Shown: positions 51,792 through 61,374 of the stretch, piece by piece
Layout: every line of letters begins with the position of its first letter
Position numbering within the stretch: position 1 is the first letter of the stretch
Assembly (NCBI GenBank): GCA_002238505.1
Contig: MPMM01000004.1
Location: forward strand, 1-64,000
Direction of reading: 5' to 3'
Source of the DNA: SAR202 cluster bacterium bin22
GTDB taxonomy: Bacteria; Chloroflexota; Dehalococcoidia; Lucifugimonadales; UBA3495
Length of the DNA stretch: 64,000 nt
Position numbers and translations under genes: made by a program
The notes under the pieces: model-generated
Databases searched by the model: none
The model's input: only the letters and a program-made list of their open reading frames with translations
Told to the model about the DNA's origin: nothing

Positions 51792-52079
51792 AGTGTAACA
51801 TCAGGGTGTTCCGACATAGGAGAGTCTCAAGAGAACGAATCTCACGACCACGGAACCGATGCCGGCCACAACCACGATGCCCACGCCGGGCACGTGCTCA
51901 CCGACGCCGCGGCCATAGCCATGGTCTTGGTGGCCATCTGGATTGCCGAGAAGGCTGCCTCCGCCGTGCCTACCTTCGGCTGCTATCGCACCTGGGTACT
52001 GGCCGCCCTGGCCAACCTCTTCTCCTTATGGCTGATCGCCGGGGCCTCTCCCGGAAAAGGGCGGGAGTGGCTGCGCTAG
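51792..52079 (+). pseudogene. Cation diffusion facilitator (CzcD-like) N-terminal fragment
   Basis: The frame contains a His-rich start, SHDHGTDAGHNHDAHAGH, followed by VLTDAAAIAMVLVAIWIAE and PTFGCYRTWVLAALANLFSL. This matches the N-terminal region of zinc/cadmium efflux transporters of the CDF family: His-rich cytoplasmic leader, then H-x-x-x-D in the second transmembrane segment and 'fGy-x-R-x-EvLaAL-x-N' before the third. Family members have about 300 residues and six membrane segments; here a stop follows after the third segment. No start codon is available in frame after the stop at 51789. It is a remnant. Confidence 0.75.
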
Positions 52080-52253
52080 AAACGGTGGCGGCTGGGGAAC
52101 CTGAAGGCCAGGCTGGAATGCCTGGAAGGTAAAGCCAGCGTTTTACTTAATGGGACTATACGTTATTCACCGTCGAGGCAAAGGTGGGTGATAGGGGCGC
52201 AGATTGTGCTATACCAACGCAACGTCACCAACTAGAAAATAAGGGGATAAAGA

Positions 52254-52517
52254 ATGACTGAAAACACTTACGGAACTAGCACTTACAGATTCCAGAGACC
52301 AGACCTGCCCCACATGGAAATAGCCGGAGAATTGAAGTCTGATGAACCCATTTCCCACATCGACGCTGCGATTGGTTTTCTTTCTGGTGCGGACCAAGCC
52401 TTAAGATTAGAGCATCAATGCTGCGCTCCTCGCGGTGAACGAGCGGAAAAAGTAGCGGAACTGCTGGTGAAGGCACGAGAAATTCGACACATCCTTGAGA
52501 GCTTTCCGGTGGAATAG
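52254..52517 (+). CDS. Hypothetical 87-residue protein
   Basis: A small soluble protein starting MTENTYGTSTYRFQRPDL behind AAGGGGATAAAGA. The middle is acidic, with ELKSDEPISHIDAAIGFLSG. The second half is helical, with EHQCCAPRGERAEKVAELLV and a Lys/Glu-rich end. The Cys pair could bind metal or simply be structural. No family is recognised and there are no partners on the same strand. Codon use looks normal and the ribosome binding site is good, so the gene is probably real. Confidence 0.5.
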   Translation: MTENTYGTSTYRFQRPDLPHMEIAGELKSDEPISHIDAAIGFLSGADQALRLEHQCCAPRGERAEKVAELLVKAREIRHILESFPVE

Positions 52518-52999
52518 ACCTACGCGTATCGCACCGCCAAAACCGCAGGGGCTTAGCTGTACCGCTGGGGGACTCTTACGTGGGAGACATGACCGAGTTA
52601 CGACCATTTCAAAAACGATGGCGGTCATCATCAGAGTCGAAAACGAATACATTCCGTCACCCCCGATTACGCCAGAATTCCCAAGCCCACCCAGGTGCTG
52701 GACTGACCCCGCCCGGACCATACCCTACAACCTGAACCTAGCTGTGGGAAAGCCAGCCCGAGCTTCGCGGCAATCGCGTCCTCGTTCAATGTCATTCTGA
52801 GCGGAGTCGAAGAATCTGAACTCTGTCCCACAAGCCGAGTTTCGTATTGCGAAGCGAGCCTGGGGGAATGTTTTCAGGGCCTTTGGCAAGCTCAGGGCGA
52901 CATTCTTACTTGCTGTGGGCTCCTGCGTATCTTGCTATAGCGGCCTGCGCAATTCACGGCCAAGTTCAAACGCGATGGCCCTCCCACGTCAACATAAAA
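52518..52999. other. Intergenic stretch with a REP-like repeat
   Basis: About 480 bases without a gene. It includes CATTCTGAGCGGAGTCGAAG (from about 52792) and CTTTGGCAAGCTCAGGGCGA (from about 52881). I recall both as fragments of short repeats scattered widely in environmental bacterial genomes. Their role is unknown. Confidence 0.45.
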
Positions 53000-53028
53000 T
53001 TGACCCTGTTCGTAACCATTACTATAAT
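53000..53028 (+). promoter_or_regulatory. Consensus sigma-70 promoter of comD-comE
   Basis: TTGACC (53000-53005), a 17-base spacer, and a perfect TATAAT (53023-53028). The expected start is about 53035, leaving a leader of about 80 bases before comD. It is the best promoter match I found in the window. Confidence 0.75.
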
Positions 53029-53113
53029 GCCCGCAATACTGGGCTGAAACGTAAGTTAACGCTGGCGCCGTAAACCCGACATTCAGGTCAGGACACAGGC
53101 AAGGAGGATTCTC

Positions 53114-53632
53114 ATGGTTGAGCAGCAGGCAGCAGTACTGAGCCCCGAGGCCCTGGTGGAAGAATTCAAGAAGAATGGCGTCACCCACGTGGTGACCATC
53201 CCCGACAGCGAGACCAACTACCTGTACGAGTTGATGCAGGAGCAGCCCTGGCTGGACGTGGTTCCGGCCTCCCGGGAGGGCGAGACCTTCGCCATTGCCC
53301 TGGGTTTGATTATCGGCGGCCAGACCCCGGTGTGCCTGATACAGAATACGGGCATGATGGAGTCCGGCGACTCCATTCGCGGCATGGCCCTGGATTCCGG
53401 ATTCCCCCTCGTAATGGTGATTGGGTACCGGGGCTGGAACCGGCACGGCGTTATCACCGACTCAGTCGCCCGCTATACCGAGCCCTTCCTCAACGCATTC
53501 CGAATTAATTATTACCTGGTTGAACAGGACGCCGACAGCCACAGAATCTCGGTCGCCTTCGAAGAGGCCAAGAACACCAAGCGGCCGGTGGCCATCCTGG
53601 TAGGCGACGAATACCACGGCTTCAATCGCTAA
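53114..53632 (+). CDS. comD: Sulfopyruvate/phosphonopyruvate-decarboxylase-type alpha subunit
   Basis: A 172-residue subunit of a split thiamine-diphosphate decarboxylase (ComD-like). It is the Pyr domain: GVTHVVTIPDSETNYLYEL (residues about 22-40), then PASREGETFAIALGLIIGG, where Glu in REGE is the residue that activates the cofactor, then CLIQNTGMMESGDSIRGM and FPLVMVIGYRGWNRHG, a typical substrate-pocket loop. Sulfopyruvate decarboxylase turns sulfopyruvate into sulfoacetaldehyde, in coenzyme M synthesis or sulfonate breakdown; related enzymes act on phosphonopyruvate. Without coenzyme M genes nearby I favour sulfonate or phosphonate metabolism. The ATG at 53114 lies behind AAGGAGG. The beta subunit follows after 113 bases. 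Confidence 0.8.
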   Translation: MVEQQAAVLSPEALVEEFKKNGVTHVVTIPDSETNYLYELMQEQPWLDVVPASREGETFAIALGLIIGGQTPVCLIQNTGMMESGDSIRGMALDSGFPLVMVIGYRGWNRHGVITDSVARYTEPFLNAFRINYYLVEQDADSHRISVAFEEAKNTKRPVAILVGDEYHGFNR

Positions 53633-53644
53633 ATACCATTACAA

Positions 53645-53699
53645 CTCCGGAGAGCCTGGTTCGCCGGCGGGACGCCGGGGCGCGGGGCGTCGTCCGGAG
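53645..53699. promoter_or_regulatory. GC-rich hairpin between comD and comE
   Basis: CTCCGGA and TCCGGAG form the base of a GC-rich structure with further internal pairing (GCCGGCGG, CGCCGGGG). There is no T-run, so it probably stabilises the mRNA or separates translation of the two subunits. Confidence 0.45.
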
Positions 53700-53745
53700 C
53701 CAAAACGATTCACATGAACAAGGATTTGCAAAACGGAGGCGATGA

Positions 53746-54336
53746 ATGATTCAGTCATCGGACATATTCCGAGTATTCAAGGACCACCGGGGTGACGCCA
53801 TCGTAATCCCCACCGGCACCTCGGGTCGCCACTGGCGGGAATTTACCCAGAACGAGACCCGGGATCTGAACCTGGGCGGCGCCATGGGTCACACTACTTC
53901 GGCTGCCCTGGGGCTAGCCCTGGGACTGCCCAACGAGAAGGTTGTGCTCTTCGACTCTGAAGGCGCGCTGCTGATGAACCTGGGCATCCTGGCTACCATC
54001 GCCGGCAAGCAGCCGAGCAATTTCTGCCACATTCTGCTGGACAACGAGTGCTACGCCACCACCGGCGGGCAGCCCGTGCCCAACGCCCAGGAGATCAACT
54101 ACGCCGGAGTAGCCAAGGAAGCCGGCTATTCCGCCGCCTACAGCTTCGACGACCTTGAGGAATTCGCTACCAACATCGAGCAGATTATGAACGAGTCCGG
54201 TCCGGTGTTTGTTGCCATAAAGGTGGTCCCCGAAGTGGAAAACGAGCCCATCGGCATGCGCCAGCGTGCGCCCTCCCGCAGCCGGGCCGAGACCATCCGC
54301 GACCTGCAGGGAGAGCTGGGCATCAGCGCCGGCTAA
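53746..54336 (+). CDS. comE: Sulfopyruvate/phosphonopyruvate-decarboxylase-type beta subunit
   Basis: A 196-residue subunit (ComE-like), the cofactor-binding PP domain. DLNLGGAMGHTTSAALGLAL (residues about 45-64) is the usual loop before the diphosphate site; VVLFDSEGALLMNLGILATI (about 67-86) is the motif that normally reads D-G-D-G-S; the Gly-Asp-Gly core is here Ser-Glu-Gly. ILLDNECYATTGGQP supplies the Asn of the Mg-binding site and the typical STGGQ-like end. With ComD it forms a hetero-oligomer that decarboxylates a 2-oxo acid with a sulfonate or phosphonate group. A strong terminator lies 40 bases after the stop, so comDE are a two-gene operon. Confidence 0.8.
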   Translation: MIQSSDIFRVFKDHRGDAIVIPTGTSGRHWREFTQNETRDLNLGGAMGHTTSAALGLALGLPNEKVVLFDSEGALLMNLGILATIAGKQPSNFCHILLDNECYATTGGQPVPNAQEINYAGVAKEAGYSAAYSFDDLEEFATNIEQIMNESGPVFVAIKVVPEVENEPIGMRQRAPSRSRAETIRDLQGELGISAG

Positions 54337-54375
54337 GGCCATCACCCAAACCATTAACCCGCACCAGGAATTGTG

Positions 54376-54416
54376 AGCCGGACGGTTGGCGGAAACCCAA
54401 CAGTCCGGCTTGTTTT
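54376..54416 (+). terminator. Rho-independent terminator after comE
   Basis: AGCCGGAC (54376-54383) and GTCCGGCT (54403-54410) pair, with a second inner GTTGG/CCAAC stem, followed by TGTTTT. It separates comDE from the urea transporter operon. Confidence 0.85.
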
Positions 54417-54732
54417 GGTTCCAGCCAGTCAGCCAGCCAACACCCGCGTCAGCGCTCAGGCTACGGCCCTCGCTGCAAGCTCGCTTCTCCTGACTCCTGC
54501 CGAGGCGCCGGTGGACGGGGGCTTGCCAGACCCTTACCCCCAACAGCGCCTGGAGGGTCCCTGCCAATCCGACGAGCTTTCAGTCCCCTGAAACATTTCG
54601 GACACATTGTTTTAACTTCTGTGTTACACCCTCGAAACCGCTGGGTAACAAACGGTGACTATCGTGTTCCTGTCGGCCCGGGACCGGTTTCCCAGACGGA
54701 CCGACGAACCAAATGTCAGGAGGAGTACCCCA

Positions 54733-56040
54733 ATGTCTGTCTCATATTTACCAAAGTCCCTTGGTACCTTCGCGTCTAACACCCTGAAACTGCTGGCTGG
54801 CCTGGGTCTCATCCTGGCCGTTGCCTGCGGCTCGGAAGCGCCCCCTGCGCCTGCCCCGACCTCCGCCGCCCCGGCCGCTGCCGCAGTAGAGCCCGCCCCC
54901 GCTGCTGAAGACTCCGGCACAATCAAGGTTGGCATACTCCACTCTCTCTCCGGCACCATGTCCATCAGCGAAACCGCTGTCCACGATGCCGAACTGCTGG
55001 CTATTGAGGAAATCAATGCCGCCGGCGGCGTTATGGGCAAGCAGCTTGAAGTAGTAATCGAAGACGGCGCCTCCGACTGGCCCACCTTTGCCGAGAAGGC
55101 CCGTAAGCTCTTGCAGGAAGACGAGGTGGCCGTAGTATTTGGCGGATGGACCAGCGCCAGCCGCAAGGCCATGCTGCCCGTGTTCGAAGCCAACAATGGG
55201 CTCCTCTTCTACCCGGTGCAGTATGAAGGGCTGGAAACCTCGCCCAACATCTTCTACACCGGCGCTACCACCAACCAGCAGATCGTACCTGCGGTGGAAT
55301 ACCTGATCGAAGAAGGCAAGACCAAGTTCTACCTGCTGGGTTCCGACTACGTCTTCCCCCGCACGTCCAATCTGATCATTAACAAGCAGCTTGAGGCCGC
55401 TGGCCTGGAAGCCGTGGGCGAAGAGTACACGCCTCTTGGTCACACCGAGTACAGCACCGTCATTTCCAAGATCCGGGCCGCCGAACCCGACATCGTCTTC
55501 AATACCCTTAACGGCGACTCGAACGTAGCCTTCTTCAAGCAGCTTCGCGACGCGGGCATATCCGCCGAGGACCTGCCCACCATCTCCGTCAGCGTGGCTG
55601 AAGAGGAAATCACCGGTATCGGCGCAGACAACATCACCGACCACCTGGTGGCGTGGAACTACTTCCAGACCACCGACACCCCGGAGAACGCCAAGTTCGT
55701 CCAGGCTTTCCAGGCCAAGTACGGCGAAAACCGCGTCACCGACGACCCCATCGAGGCTGGCTACTTCGGCGTGTACCTCTGGAAGGCCGCCGTAGAGAAG
55801 GCGGTCAGCACCGACGTCGCCGCCGTCAAGGAAGCGGCCAAGGGGATCACCTTCGCGGCCCCGGGCGGCACGGTGACCATCCACAACGAGAACCAGCACG
55901 TGTCCAAGACCGTTCGCATCGGCAAGGTCCGCAGCGACGGCCAGATAGACGAGATCTGGAACTCCGGCTCGCCTGTTTCGCCTGACCCCTACCTGGACAG
56001 CTACGAGTGGGCTTCCGGCCTCCGCGAACTGGCCCAGTAA
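54733..56040 (+). CDS. urtA: Urea ABC transporter substrate-binding lipoprotein
   Basis: A 435-residue periplasmic-type binding protein attached as a lipoprotein: hydrophobic signal [13 protein letters not shown], then an Ala/Pro-rich linker. The mature domain begins [20 protein letters not shown], then [32 protein letters not shown] and [20 protein letters not shown], the signature of UrtA within the branched-chain amino-acid binding-protein family. It would deliver urea to UrtB/UrtC. The ATG at 54733 follows AGGAGG; the longer frame upstream has no lipoprotein signal start. A 10-bp perfect stem-loop lies between it and urtB and may raise urtA transcript levels relative to the rest. Confidence 0.93.
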   Translation: MSVSYLPKSLGTFASNTLKLLAGLGLILAVACGSEAPPAPAPTSAAPAAAAVEPAPAAEDSGTIKVGILHSLSGTMSISETAVHDAELLAIEEINAAGGVMGKQLEVVIEDGASDWPTFAEKARKLLQEDEVAVVFGGWTSASRKAMLPVFEANNGLLFYPVQYEGLETSPNIFYTGATTNQQIVPAVEYLIEEGKTKFYLLGSDYVFPRTSNLIINKQLEAAGLEAVGEEYTPLGHTEYSTVISKIRAAEPDIVFNTLNGDSNVAFFKQLRDAGISAEDLPTISVSVAEEEITGIGADNITDHLVAWNYFQTTDTPENAKFVQAFQAKYGENRVTDDPIEAGYFGVYLWKAAVEKAVSTDVAAVKEAAKGITFAAPGGTVTIHNENQHVSKTVRIGKVRSDGQIDEIWNSGSPVSPDPYLDSYEWASGLRELAQ

Positions 56041-56074
56041 GCGGTACAATCCCTTAACTTAAAGCCACATTGCA

Positions 56075-56122
56075 GGACTGCGGCAGAAGTGAGCCTTCAA
56101 TTCGGAAGGGCAGCCGCAGTCC
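56075..56122. promoter_or_regulatory. Stem-loop between urtA and urtB
   Basis: GGACTGCGGC (56075-56084) and GCCGCAGTCC (56113-56122) pair perfectly, with an inner CCTTC/GAAGG. No T-run follows. Such hairpins after binding-protein genes often block 3' decay or partly terminate transcription. Confidence 0.6.
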
Positions 56123-56150
56123 CCGCTTATCGGACACTTAAGCGAAAATT

Positions 56151-57047
56151 ATGGAAGTCTGGGCATCACAACTCTTCAATGGCCTAAGTCTTAGTTCGAT
56201 CCTGCTGCTCACCGCGCTGGGTCTGGCCCTTTCCTTCGGCCTGATGAACGTCATAAACCTGGCCCACGGCGAGTTCATCATGATCGGGGCCTACACCACC
56301 TACGCCCTGCAGCAGGTGGCGGCCCACTACACCGGTGATCCCCAGTCCGGAATTACCTTCCTGATTGCCATCCCCGCCTCTTTTATCATGTCCGCCGCCG
56401 CCGGTTACCTGGTCGAAGTCACGGTAATTCGCTTCCTTTACCGCCGCCCGCTGGACACCTTGCTGGCGACCTGGGGCGTGGGGCTGTTCCTGCAGCAGTT
56501 GGCCCGTTCCATTTTTGGCGCCCCCAACGTGCAGGTGGTGGCTCCTGCCTGGCTCAGTTCCACCGTTTCCATCACCTCCAACCTGCTGTTGCCCATGAAG
56601 CGCATCTTCATCATCGGACTGGTACTCGCCTGCCTGGGCGCCCTTTACCTGTACATGTACCGCTCTAACGAGGGTCGCCGCATGCGGGGCGTGATGCAGA
56701 ATCGGGAGATGGCTTCCAGCCTCGGAGTGTCCACTCGCCGGGTGGACAGCTTTACGTTCGCCCTGGGCTCCGGCCTGGCGGGTGTCGCCGGATGCGCCCT
56801 GACCCTGATCGGCCCCATCGGTCCGTCCCTGGGCACCTTCTACATCGTGGACGCCTTTATCGTCGTCATCCTGGGTGGACTGGGACAAATACCGGGCACC
56901 ATCATGGCGGCGCTGATCATCGGCATACTTAATACGCTCTTCGAGTTTGGCACCACCGCCGTTGTGGGCAAGGTGCTGGTCTTCGCCATGGTGATTCTCT
57001 TCCTGCAGTGGAAGCCGGCCGGCCTGATGCGGGCGCGGGGCAGGTAA
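56151..57047 (+). CDS. urtB: Urea ABC transporter permease UrtB
   Basis: A 298-residue LivH-type permease. It has about eight hydrophobic segments, starting [20 protein letters not shown], followed by the conserved [20 protein letters not shown] (residues about 35-54). [20 protein letters not shown] is typical of UrtB. The coupling loop is [20 protein letters not shown], and the end has [18 protein letters not shown]. It sits in the cytoplasmic membrane and with UrtC forms the urea channel. It belongs to the urtABCDE operon on the plus strand. Start ATG at 56151 has only a weak ribosome binding site. Length is normal for the family. Confidence 0.93.
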   Translation: MEVWASQLFNGLSLSSILLLTALGLALSFGLMNVINLAHGEFIMIGAYTTYALQQVAAHYTGDPQSGITFLIAIPASFIMSAAAGYLVEVTVIRFLYRRPLDTLLATWGVGLFLQQLARSIFGAPNVQVVAPAWLSSTVSITSNLLLPMKRIFIIGLVLACLGALYLYMYRSNEGRRMRGVMQNREMASSLGVSTRRVDSFTFALGSGLAGVAGCALTLIGPIGPSLGTFYIVDAFIVVILGGLGQIPGTIMAALIIGILNTLFEFGTTAVVGKVLVFAMVILFLQWKPAGLMRARGR

Positions 57048-57055
57048 GGAAGCCA

Positions 57056-58198
57056 ATGGCCTCAAGAATATCCATACCCAACGCAATCAAGGGACTTCCC
57101 CTGCCCTCGTGGCTTGGCGACCTGGCTTCGGTATGGCTGGCGCCGGTCCTGGTGCTGGCGGCCCTGCTGGTCGCGCCCCTGTTGCTGTCCGATTTTCGCG
57201 TGGCCCTGCTGGGCAAGTTCCTCACCTTTGCCATCCTGGCCATGTCCCTGAACCTCATCTGGGGCTACGCCGGTATGTTGAGCCTGGGGCACGGCGTATT
57301 CTTCGGCCTGGGCGGGTACGCCATGGCCATGTTCCTTAAGCTGGAGTCGGCCAACGGCAAACTCCCCGATTTCATGTTCTGGAGCGGCCTGACTGAATTG
57401 CCCTTCTTCTGGGCCCCCTTTGAATATGCCTGGTTTGCCATTCCCATGACCTTTATCGTTCCGGCGGCCATTGCCGGCGGATTGGGGTACCTGGTGTTTC
57501 GCAGCCGCATTACCGGCGTATATTTCGCCCTGATAACCCAGGCCCTCGCGTTGATTGTCAGCATCCTGTTCATTGGCCAGCAGCCTTACACCGGCGGCAC
57601 CAACGGAATCACCAACTACACCACCATCTTTGGTTTTGCCATCAATTCGCCAGCAACCCAGGTTGTCCTGTACTATGCCACTCTGGCGACGCTGGCGCTG
57701 ACTTATCTCTTGTGCGCCTGGCTCATCGCCTCCCGCTTTGGTCGGCTGCTTGTGGCCATGCGGGACGACGAGAACCGGGTCCGGTTCTCCGGCTACAATC
57801 CTGCCGCCCTGAAGACCATCGTATTCGCCCTTTCGGCCGGAATAGCCGGAATAGCCGGCGCCCTGTTTACGCCCCAGGTCGGCATCATTTCGCCCACCAT
57901 GATGGGAATCGTGCCGTCCATTGAAGTTGCCATCTGGGTTGCGGTCGGCGGACGGGGCGTTCTGCTGGGGGCCATCGTGGGCGCCATCCTCGTAAACGGG
58001 GCCAAGAGCGGGCTGAGCGAGTCCTTCCCCGCCATCTGGCAGTATTTCCTCGGCCTGCTGTTCATCGGCGCGGTGCTGGTATTTCCTTCGGGGATTATGG
58101 GCCTGCTGCGGGGCGAGGGCTGGCGGCGGCCGGAGTGGTTTTCCACCAGTCATTTGCCAGGGTTCGCGGCCCGGGTGCTGCCAGGAGTGAAGAAATGA
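57056..58198 (+). CDS. urtC: Urea ABC transporter permease UrtC
   Basis: A 380-residue LivM-type permease, partner of UrtB. Hydrophobic segments alternate with [20 protein letters not shown] (residues about 63-82), the hallmark G-x-x-SLGHG motif. Later come [18 protein letters not shown], the cytoplasmic coupling segment [19 protein letters not shown] and [20 protein letters not shown]. The larger size and the [13 protein letters not shown] segment near the end agree with UrtC. The ATG at 57056 is chosen because AAGGAAG lies just before it; the longer frame starts inside urtB. Its stop overlaps urtD by four bases (ATGA). Confidence 0.93.
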   Translation: MASRISIPNAIKGLPLPSWLGDLASVWLAPVLVLAALLVAPLLLSDFRVALLGKFLTFAILAMSLNLIWGYAGMLSLGHGVFFGLGGYAMAMFLKLESANGKLPDFMFWSGLTELPFFWAPFEYAWFAIPMTFIVPAAIAGGLGYLVFRSRITGVYFALITQALALIVSILFIGQQPYTGGTNGITNYTTIFGFAINSPATQVVLYYATLATLALTYLLCAWLIASRFGRLLVAMRDDENRVRFSGYNPAALKTIVFALSAGIAGIAGALFTPQVGIISPTMMGIVPSIEVAIWVAVGGRGVLLGAIVGAILVNGAKSGLSESFPAIWQYFLGLLFIGAVLVFPSGIMGLLRGEGWRRPEWFSTSHLPGFAARVLPGVKK

Positions 58199-59076
58199 TC
58201 GGACGCAGGGCCAGGCAGTTGTTCCAGACGGCCTCTTCCCACGCCTCCAACGGGTCGGGTGCTGGAACCCCCGCCGAGAAGACAATTCTATCCGTCGAAA
58301 AACTGACCATCAGTTTTGACGGCTTTACCGTCCTGAACGAACTGGACTTCAGCATGAATTACGGGGAAATGCGGTTTTTGATTGGCCCCAACGGCGCAGG
58401 CAAGACCACCCTGATTGACTCCATAACCGGCAAGTCCAAACCCGACCGGGGGAGGATAGTCTTTGATGGCGGGACCGACCTGACGCGCCAGCAGGAACAC
58501 CGCCTCGTCCGGTTGGGCATTGGCCGCAAGTTCCAGACGCCCTCCATCTTTGGCAGCCTGACCGTGTTCCAGAATCTGGAAGTTGCCCTGGGGTTCCGCA
58601 ACCGCATCACCAGCCTGTTTGGCGGCGTTCGCCGCCAGGACTCGGACCGCATCATGGCGACGCTGGAGGAAGTGGCCCTGGTTGACCGCGCCTCCGAGGT
58701 TGCCGGGTCCCTGTCCCACGGCGAGAAGCAATGGCTGGAAATTGGCATGCTGCTGGTCCAGGAACCCAAGCTGCTGTTGATGGACGAACCGGTCGCCGGA
58801 ATGACGCGACGTGAACGGGAAAAAACGGGCGAACTGCTCCAGTCCATCGGCAGTTCCCGCTCCGTCCTGGTGGTGGAGCATGATATGGAATTTGTCAGGC
58901 GCTTTGCCGAGACCGTAACCGTGCTGCACCTGGGCAAGGTGCTGAGCGAAGGCGACATGGAAACGGTCCAGCGTGACCCGGAGGTAATTCGCGCCTACCT
59001 GGGCCACGGCGCCTCGGGAAACCGTACCGTAGCGGAATCAACCCGGCCCAGGCAGGGAGCGGCCGCCGGCGTCTGA
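58195..59076 (+). CDS. urtD: Urea ABC transporter ATP-binding protein UrtD
   Basis: A 293-residue ABC ATPase. After a roughly 30-residue N-terminal extension it shows [14 protein letters not shown], Walker [12 protein letters not shown] (about 65-75), signature [14 protein letters not shown] (about 175), Walker [12 protein letters not shown], and the switch His in VVEHDMEFV. The [13 protein letters not shown] form of the signature is characteristic of UrtD. It supplies energy for urea import together with UrtE, on the inner face of the membrane. The start overlaps the urtC stop, so it is translationally coupled. The C-terminal tail [12 protein letters not shown] is extra compared with most relatives. 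Confidence 0.93.
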   Translation: MIGRRARQLFQTASSHASNGSGAGTPAEKTILSVEKLTISFDGFTVLNELDFSMNYGEMRFLIGPNGAGKTTLIDSITGKSKPDRGRIVFDGGTDLTRQQEHRLVRLGIGRKFQTPSIFGSLTVFQNLEVALGFRNRITSLFGGVRRQDSDRIMATLEEVALVDRASEVAGSLSHGEKQWLEIGMLLVQEPKLLLMDEPVAGMTRREREKTGELLQSIGSSRSVLVVEHDMEFVRRFAETVTVLHLGKVLSEGDMETVQRDPEVIRAYLGHGASGNRTVAESTRPRQGAAAGV

Positions 59077-59095
59077 TGCGCCGGGGTAAAGGCAT

Positions 59096-59815
59096 ATGAG
59101 ATACCAGGAACCACTACTGACAATTCGCGACCTGACGGTGGGCTACGGCCAGAGCATGGTGTTAAACGACGTTGCCCTGGACGTTTCACAGGGTCAGGTG
59201 GTCTGTCTCCTGGGTCGTAACGGCGTGGGCAAAACCACGCTGATGAAGGCAGTAATGGGCCAGCTAAGTCCCCGCGCCGGCCAGTTAGTGTTCGCCCAGT
59301 CGGACATGACCAGGTGGCCGCCCCACCGGCGGGCGAAGGCGGGCTTTGGCTACGTGCCCCAGGGCCGCCACGTTTTTCCTTACCTGTCGGTCCACGACAA
59401 CCTGCTGATGGGGCTGGAGGCGGCGGACGGGACCGAGGCCCGGAGCGTTGCCCTGGACCGGATGTACGACCTGTTCCCCGCCCTCAAGACCTTCCAGCGA
59501 AAGGTGGCCGGGACCCTCAGCGGCGGCCAGCAACAGCAGCTTGCCCTGGCCAGGGCCCTCGTGCGCCGGCCATCCCTGCTCCTGCTGGACGAACCCACCG
59601 AGGGTATCCAGCCCTCCATCGTCCAGGAAATCCAGGAACTCCTGCATAGGCTCCGTGACCAGCAGGATACGACCATCCTGTTGGTGGAACAGTTCCTGGA
59701 CTTTGCCCTGGGCCTGGCGGACTACTGTTACGTAATGGAGAAAGGGTCCATCGTCCTCGAAGGAACTGCCCGGGACCTGGACCAGAACCTGGTTCGGGAG
59801 TATGTATCGGTCTAG
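59096..59815 (+). CDS. urtE: Urea ABC transporter ATP-binding protein UrtE
   Basis: A 239-residue ABC ATPase of the LivF type. LTIRDLTVGYGQSMVLNDVA opens the domain; Walker A is LLGRNGVGKTTLMKAVMG (residues about 40-57), the Q-loop region reads GFGYVPQGRHVFPYLSVHDN, the signature is LSGGQQQQLALARALV and Walker B is LLLDEPTEGIQPSI. The switch His position is Glu-Gln in LVEQFLDFA, normal for this subfamily. It pairs with UrtD. The ATG lies 19 bases after the urtD stop. The last gene of the transporter, it is followed by glutamine synthetase after 100 bases. Confidence 0.93.
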   Translation: MRYQEPLLTIRDLTVGYGQSMVLNDVALDVSQGQVVCLLGRNGVGKTTLMKAVMGQLSPRAGQLVFAQSDMTRWPPHRRAKAGFGYVPQGRHVFPYLSVHDNLLMGLEAADGTEARSVALDRMYDLFPALKTFQRKVAGTLSGGQQQQLALARALVRRPSLLLLDEPTEGIQPSIVQEIQELLHRLRDQQDTTILLVEQFLDFALGLADYCYVMEKGSIVLEGTARDLDQNLVREYVSV

Positions 59816-59915
59816 GGAATGGCGTGGGCCAGAAATAAAACAACTATTGGATTATCCACCAGTGGGGTATCCGGGTAATCAAGCGGCAACTAGAGAAAAA
59901 ATTAGGGGATTTGCA

Positions 59916-61253
59916 ATGACCACCGAATCAACAACTCAACGGGATGAGGTTCTGCGGTTGGCCCACGAGGCCGACGTCAAGTTTATTCGCCTGTGGTTCA
60001 CCGATATTCTGGGCCACCTCAAGGGCTTCGCCATAACCGTTAACGACCTGGAAGAGGCCCTGGACCGGGGCGTGGGGTTTGACGGGTCCGCCATTGACGG
60101 CTTTGCCCGCCACCACGAAAGCGATATGCGGGCCTACCCCGACCCCTCCACTTTCACCCTGCTCCCCTGGCGTCCCCGCCAGAATGCCGTGGCCCGAATG
60201 TTCTGCGACATCCGGCACCAGCGGGGCCAGACTTTCCTCGGCGACCCACGCTACGTTCTCAAGCGCAACCTGGAAAAGGCCGAGGCGCTGGGGTACACCT
60301 ACAACGTCGGCGCCGAGCTGGAGTTCTTCTACCTCCAGAACTCCCACACTCCCGAACTGCTGGACTCCAACGGTTACTTCGACCAGCTTTCCAGCTATCC
60401 AGCCACGGAACTGCGCCGCGATACGGTGCTGCATCTGGGCGAAATGGGCATACCCGTCAAGTACTCCCACCACGAAGGCGCCCCCAGCCAGCACGAGATT
60501 GACCTGGAGTACACCAACGCGCTGACCATGGCGGACAACATTCTCACGGCCAAGCTGGTGGTGAAGGAACTGGCCCTGCTGCAGAACGTCTATGCCACCT
60601 TCATGCCCAAGCCCGTTTCCGGCATTAACGGTTCCGGCCTGCACCTGCACCAGTCTCTGTTCCGCGACGAGACCAACGGCTTCTTCGACCCCGACGACGA
60701 ACAGTATCTGTCCCAGTTGGGCAAGAAGTTCATCGCCGGCCTGATTGCCCACGCCCCGGAAATAACCCTGGTCACCAACCAGTGGGTAAATTCCTACAAG
60801 CGGCTGATTCCCGGCTTTGAAGCCCCCATTTATGTGTCGTGGACCCACGTCAACCGCTCCGATCTGATACGGGTTCCCACCTACGAACCGGGTACGGAAA
60901 CCTCCCTGCGAATCGAATACCGGTCCCCCGACCCCGCCTGCAATCCCTACCTGGCATTCAGCGTGATGCTGGCTGCGGGGCTGAAGGGAATCGAGGATGA
61001 CTACCAGATCCCGCCTCCGGTGGTTGGCAACGTGCTGGAAATGTCCCCCCAGCGCCGCCAGTCCCTGGGCCTGAAGACCCTGCCCACCAGCCTGGGAGAG
61101 GCCATTAGCCTGGCTGAGAGCAGCGAGTTGATGTACGAGTCCCTGGGTGATCACGTCTTCAACAGCCTGATAGCAAACAAGCAGATGGAGTGGGAAGACT
61201 ACCGCTCCCAGGTAACCGATTACGAAGTGTCGCGCTACCTCTCCACCCTTTAG
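59916..61253 (+). CDS. glnA: Glutamine synthetase, type I
   Basis: A 445-residue GSI enzyme that joins ammonia to glutamate using [21 protein letters not shown] (residues about 22-39) and [12 protein letters not shown] (about 50-61) are the N-terminal beta-grasp signatures. GAELEFFYL holds metal-binding Glu residues, [13 protein letters not shown] the next ones; [11 protein letters not shown] has the metal-binding His, and [13 protein letters not shown] and [17 protein letters not shown] the glutamate and ATP sites. The C-terminal adenylylation Tyr motif (NLYDLPPE) is absent, so it belongs to the non-adenylylated (alpha-like) group. The ATG at 59916 matches the family N-terminus. Its position between urea transport and urease means ammonia released from urea can be captured directly. 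Confidence 0.92.
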   Translation: MTTESTTQRDEVLRLAHEADVKFIRLWFTDILGHLKGFAITVNDLEEALDRGVGFDGSAIDGFARHHESDMRAYPDPSTFTLLPWRPRQNAVARMFCDIRHQRGQTFLGDPRYVLKRNLEKAEALGYTYNVGAELEFFYLQNSHTPELLDSNGYFDQLSSYPATELRRDTVLHLGEMGIPVKYSHHEGAPSQHEIDLEYTNALTMADNILTAKLVVKELALLQNVYATFMPKPVSGINGSGLHLHQSLFRDETNGFFDPDDEQYLSQLGKKFIAGLIAHAPEITLVTNQWVNSYKRLIPGFEAPIYVSWTHVNRSDLIRVPTYEPGTETSLRIEYRSPDPACNPYLAFSVMLAAGLKGIEDDYQIPPPVVGNVLEMSPQRRQSLGLKTLPTSLGEAISLAESSELMYESLGDHVFNSLIANKQMEWEDYRSQVTDYEVSRYLSTL

Positions 61254-61270
61254 GCGCGCTCCTGTGGGAT

Positions 61271-61295
61271 TCCTTCCCCCTGGATGGGGGAAGGA
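61271..61295. promoter_or_regulatory. Perfect 10-bp stem-loop between glnA and ureA
   Basis: TCCTTCCCCC, loop TGGAT, then GGGGGAAGGA. There is no T-run on either strand. It may be an mRNA-stabilising hairpin or a copy of a dispersed palindromic repeat; the neighbouring GGACAGGATGGGGG extends the resemblance to such repeats. Confidence 0.6.
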
Positions 61296-61374
61296 CAGGA
61301 TGGGGGTGAAATCTTGCTTGAAGCCCCCTTATGCCAGCGCCGGAAACAACCGCGGCCAATTCGGGAGTTGCCTT

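Noticed and set aside
54748-56049. 433-codon frame opposite urtA, and similar frames opposite urtB, urtC, glnA and ureC
   Set aside because: All are shadows of well-conserved genes with GC-biased codon use; the compositions (Gly/Gln/His-rich) are typical of antisense frames.
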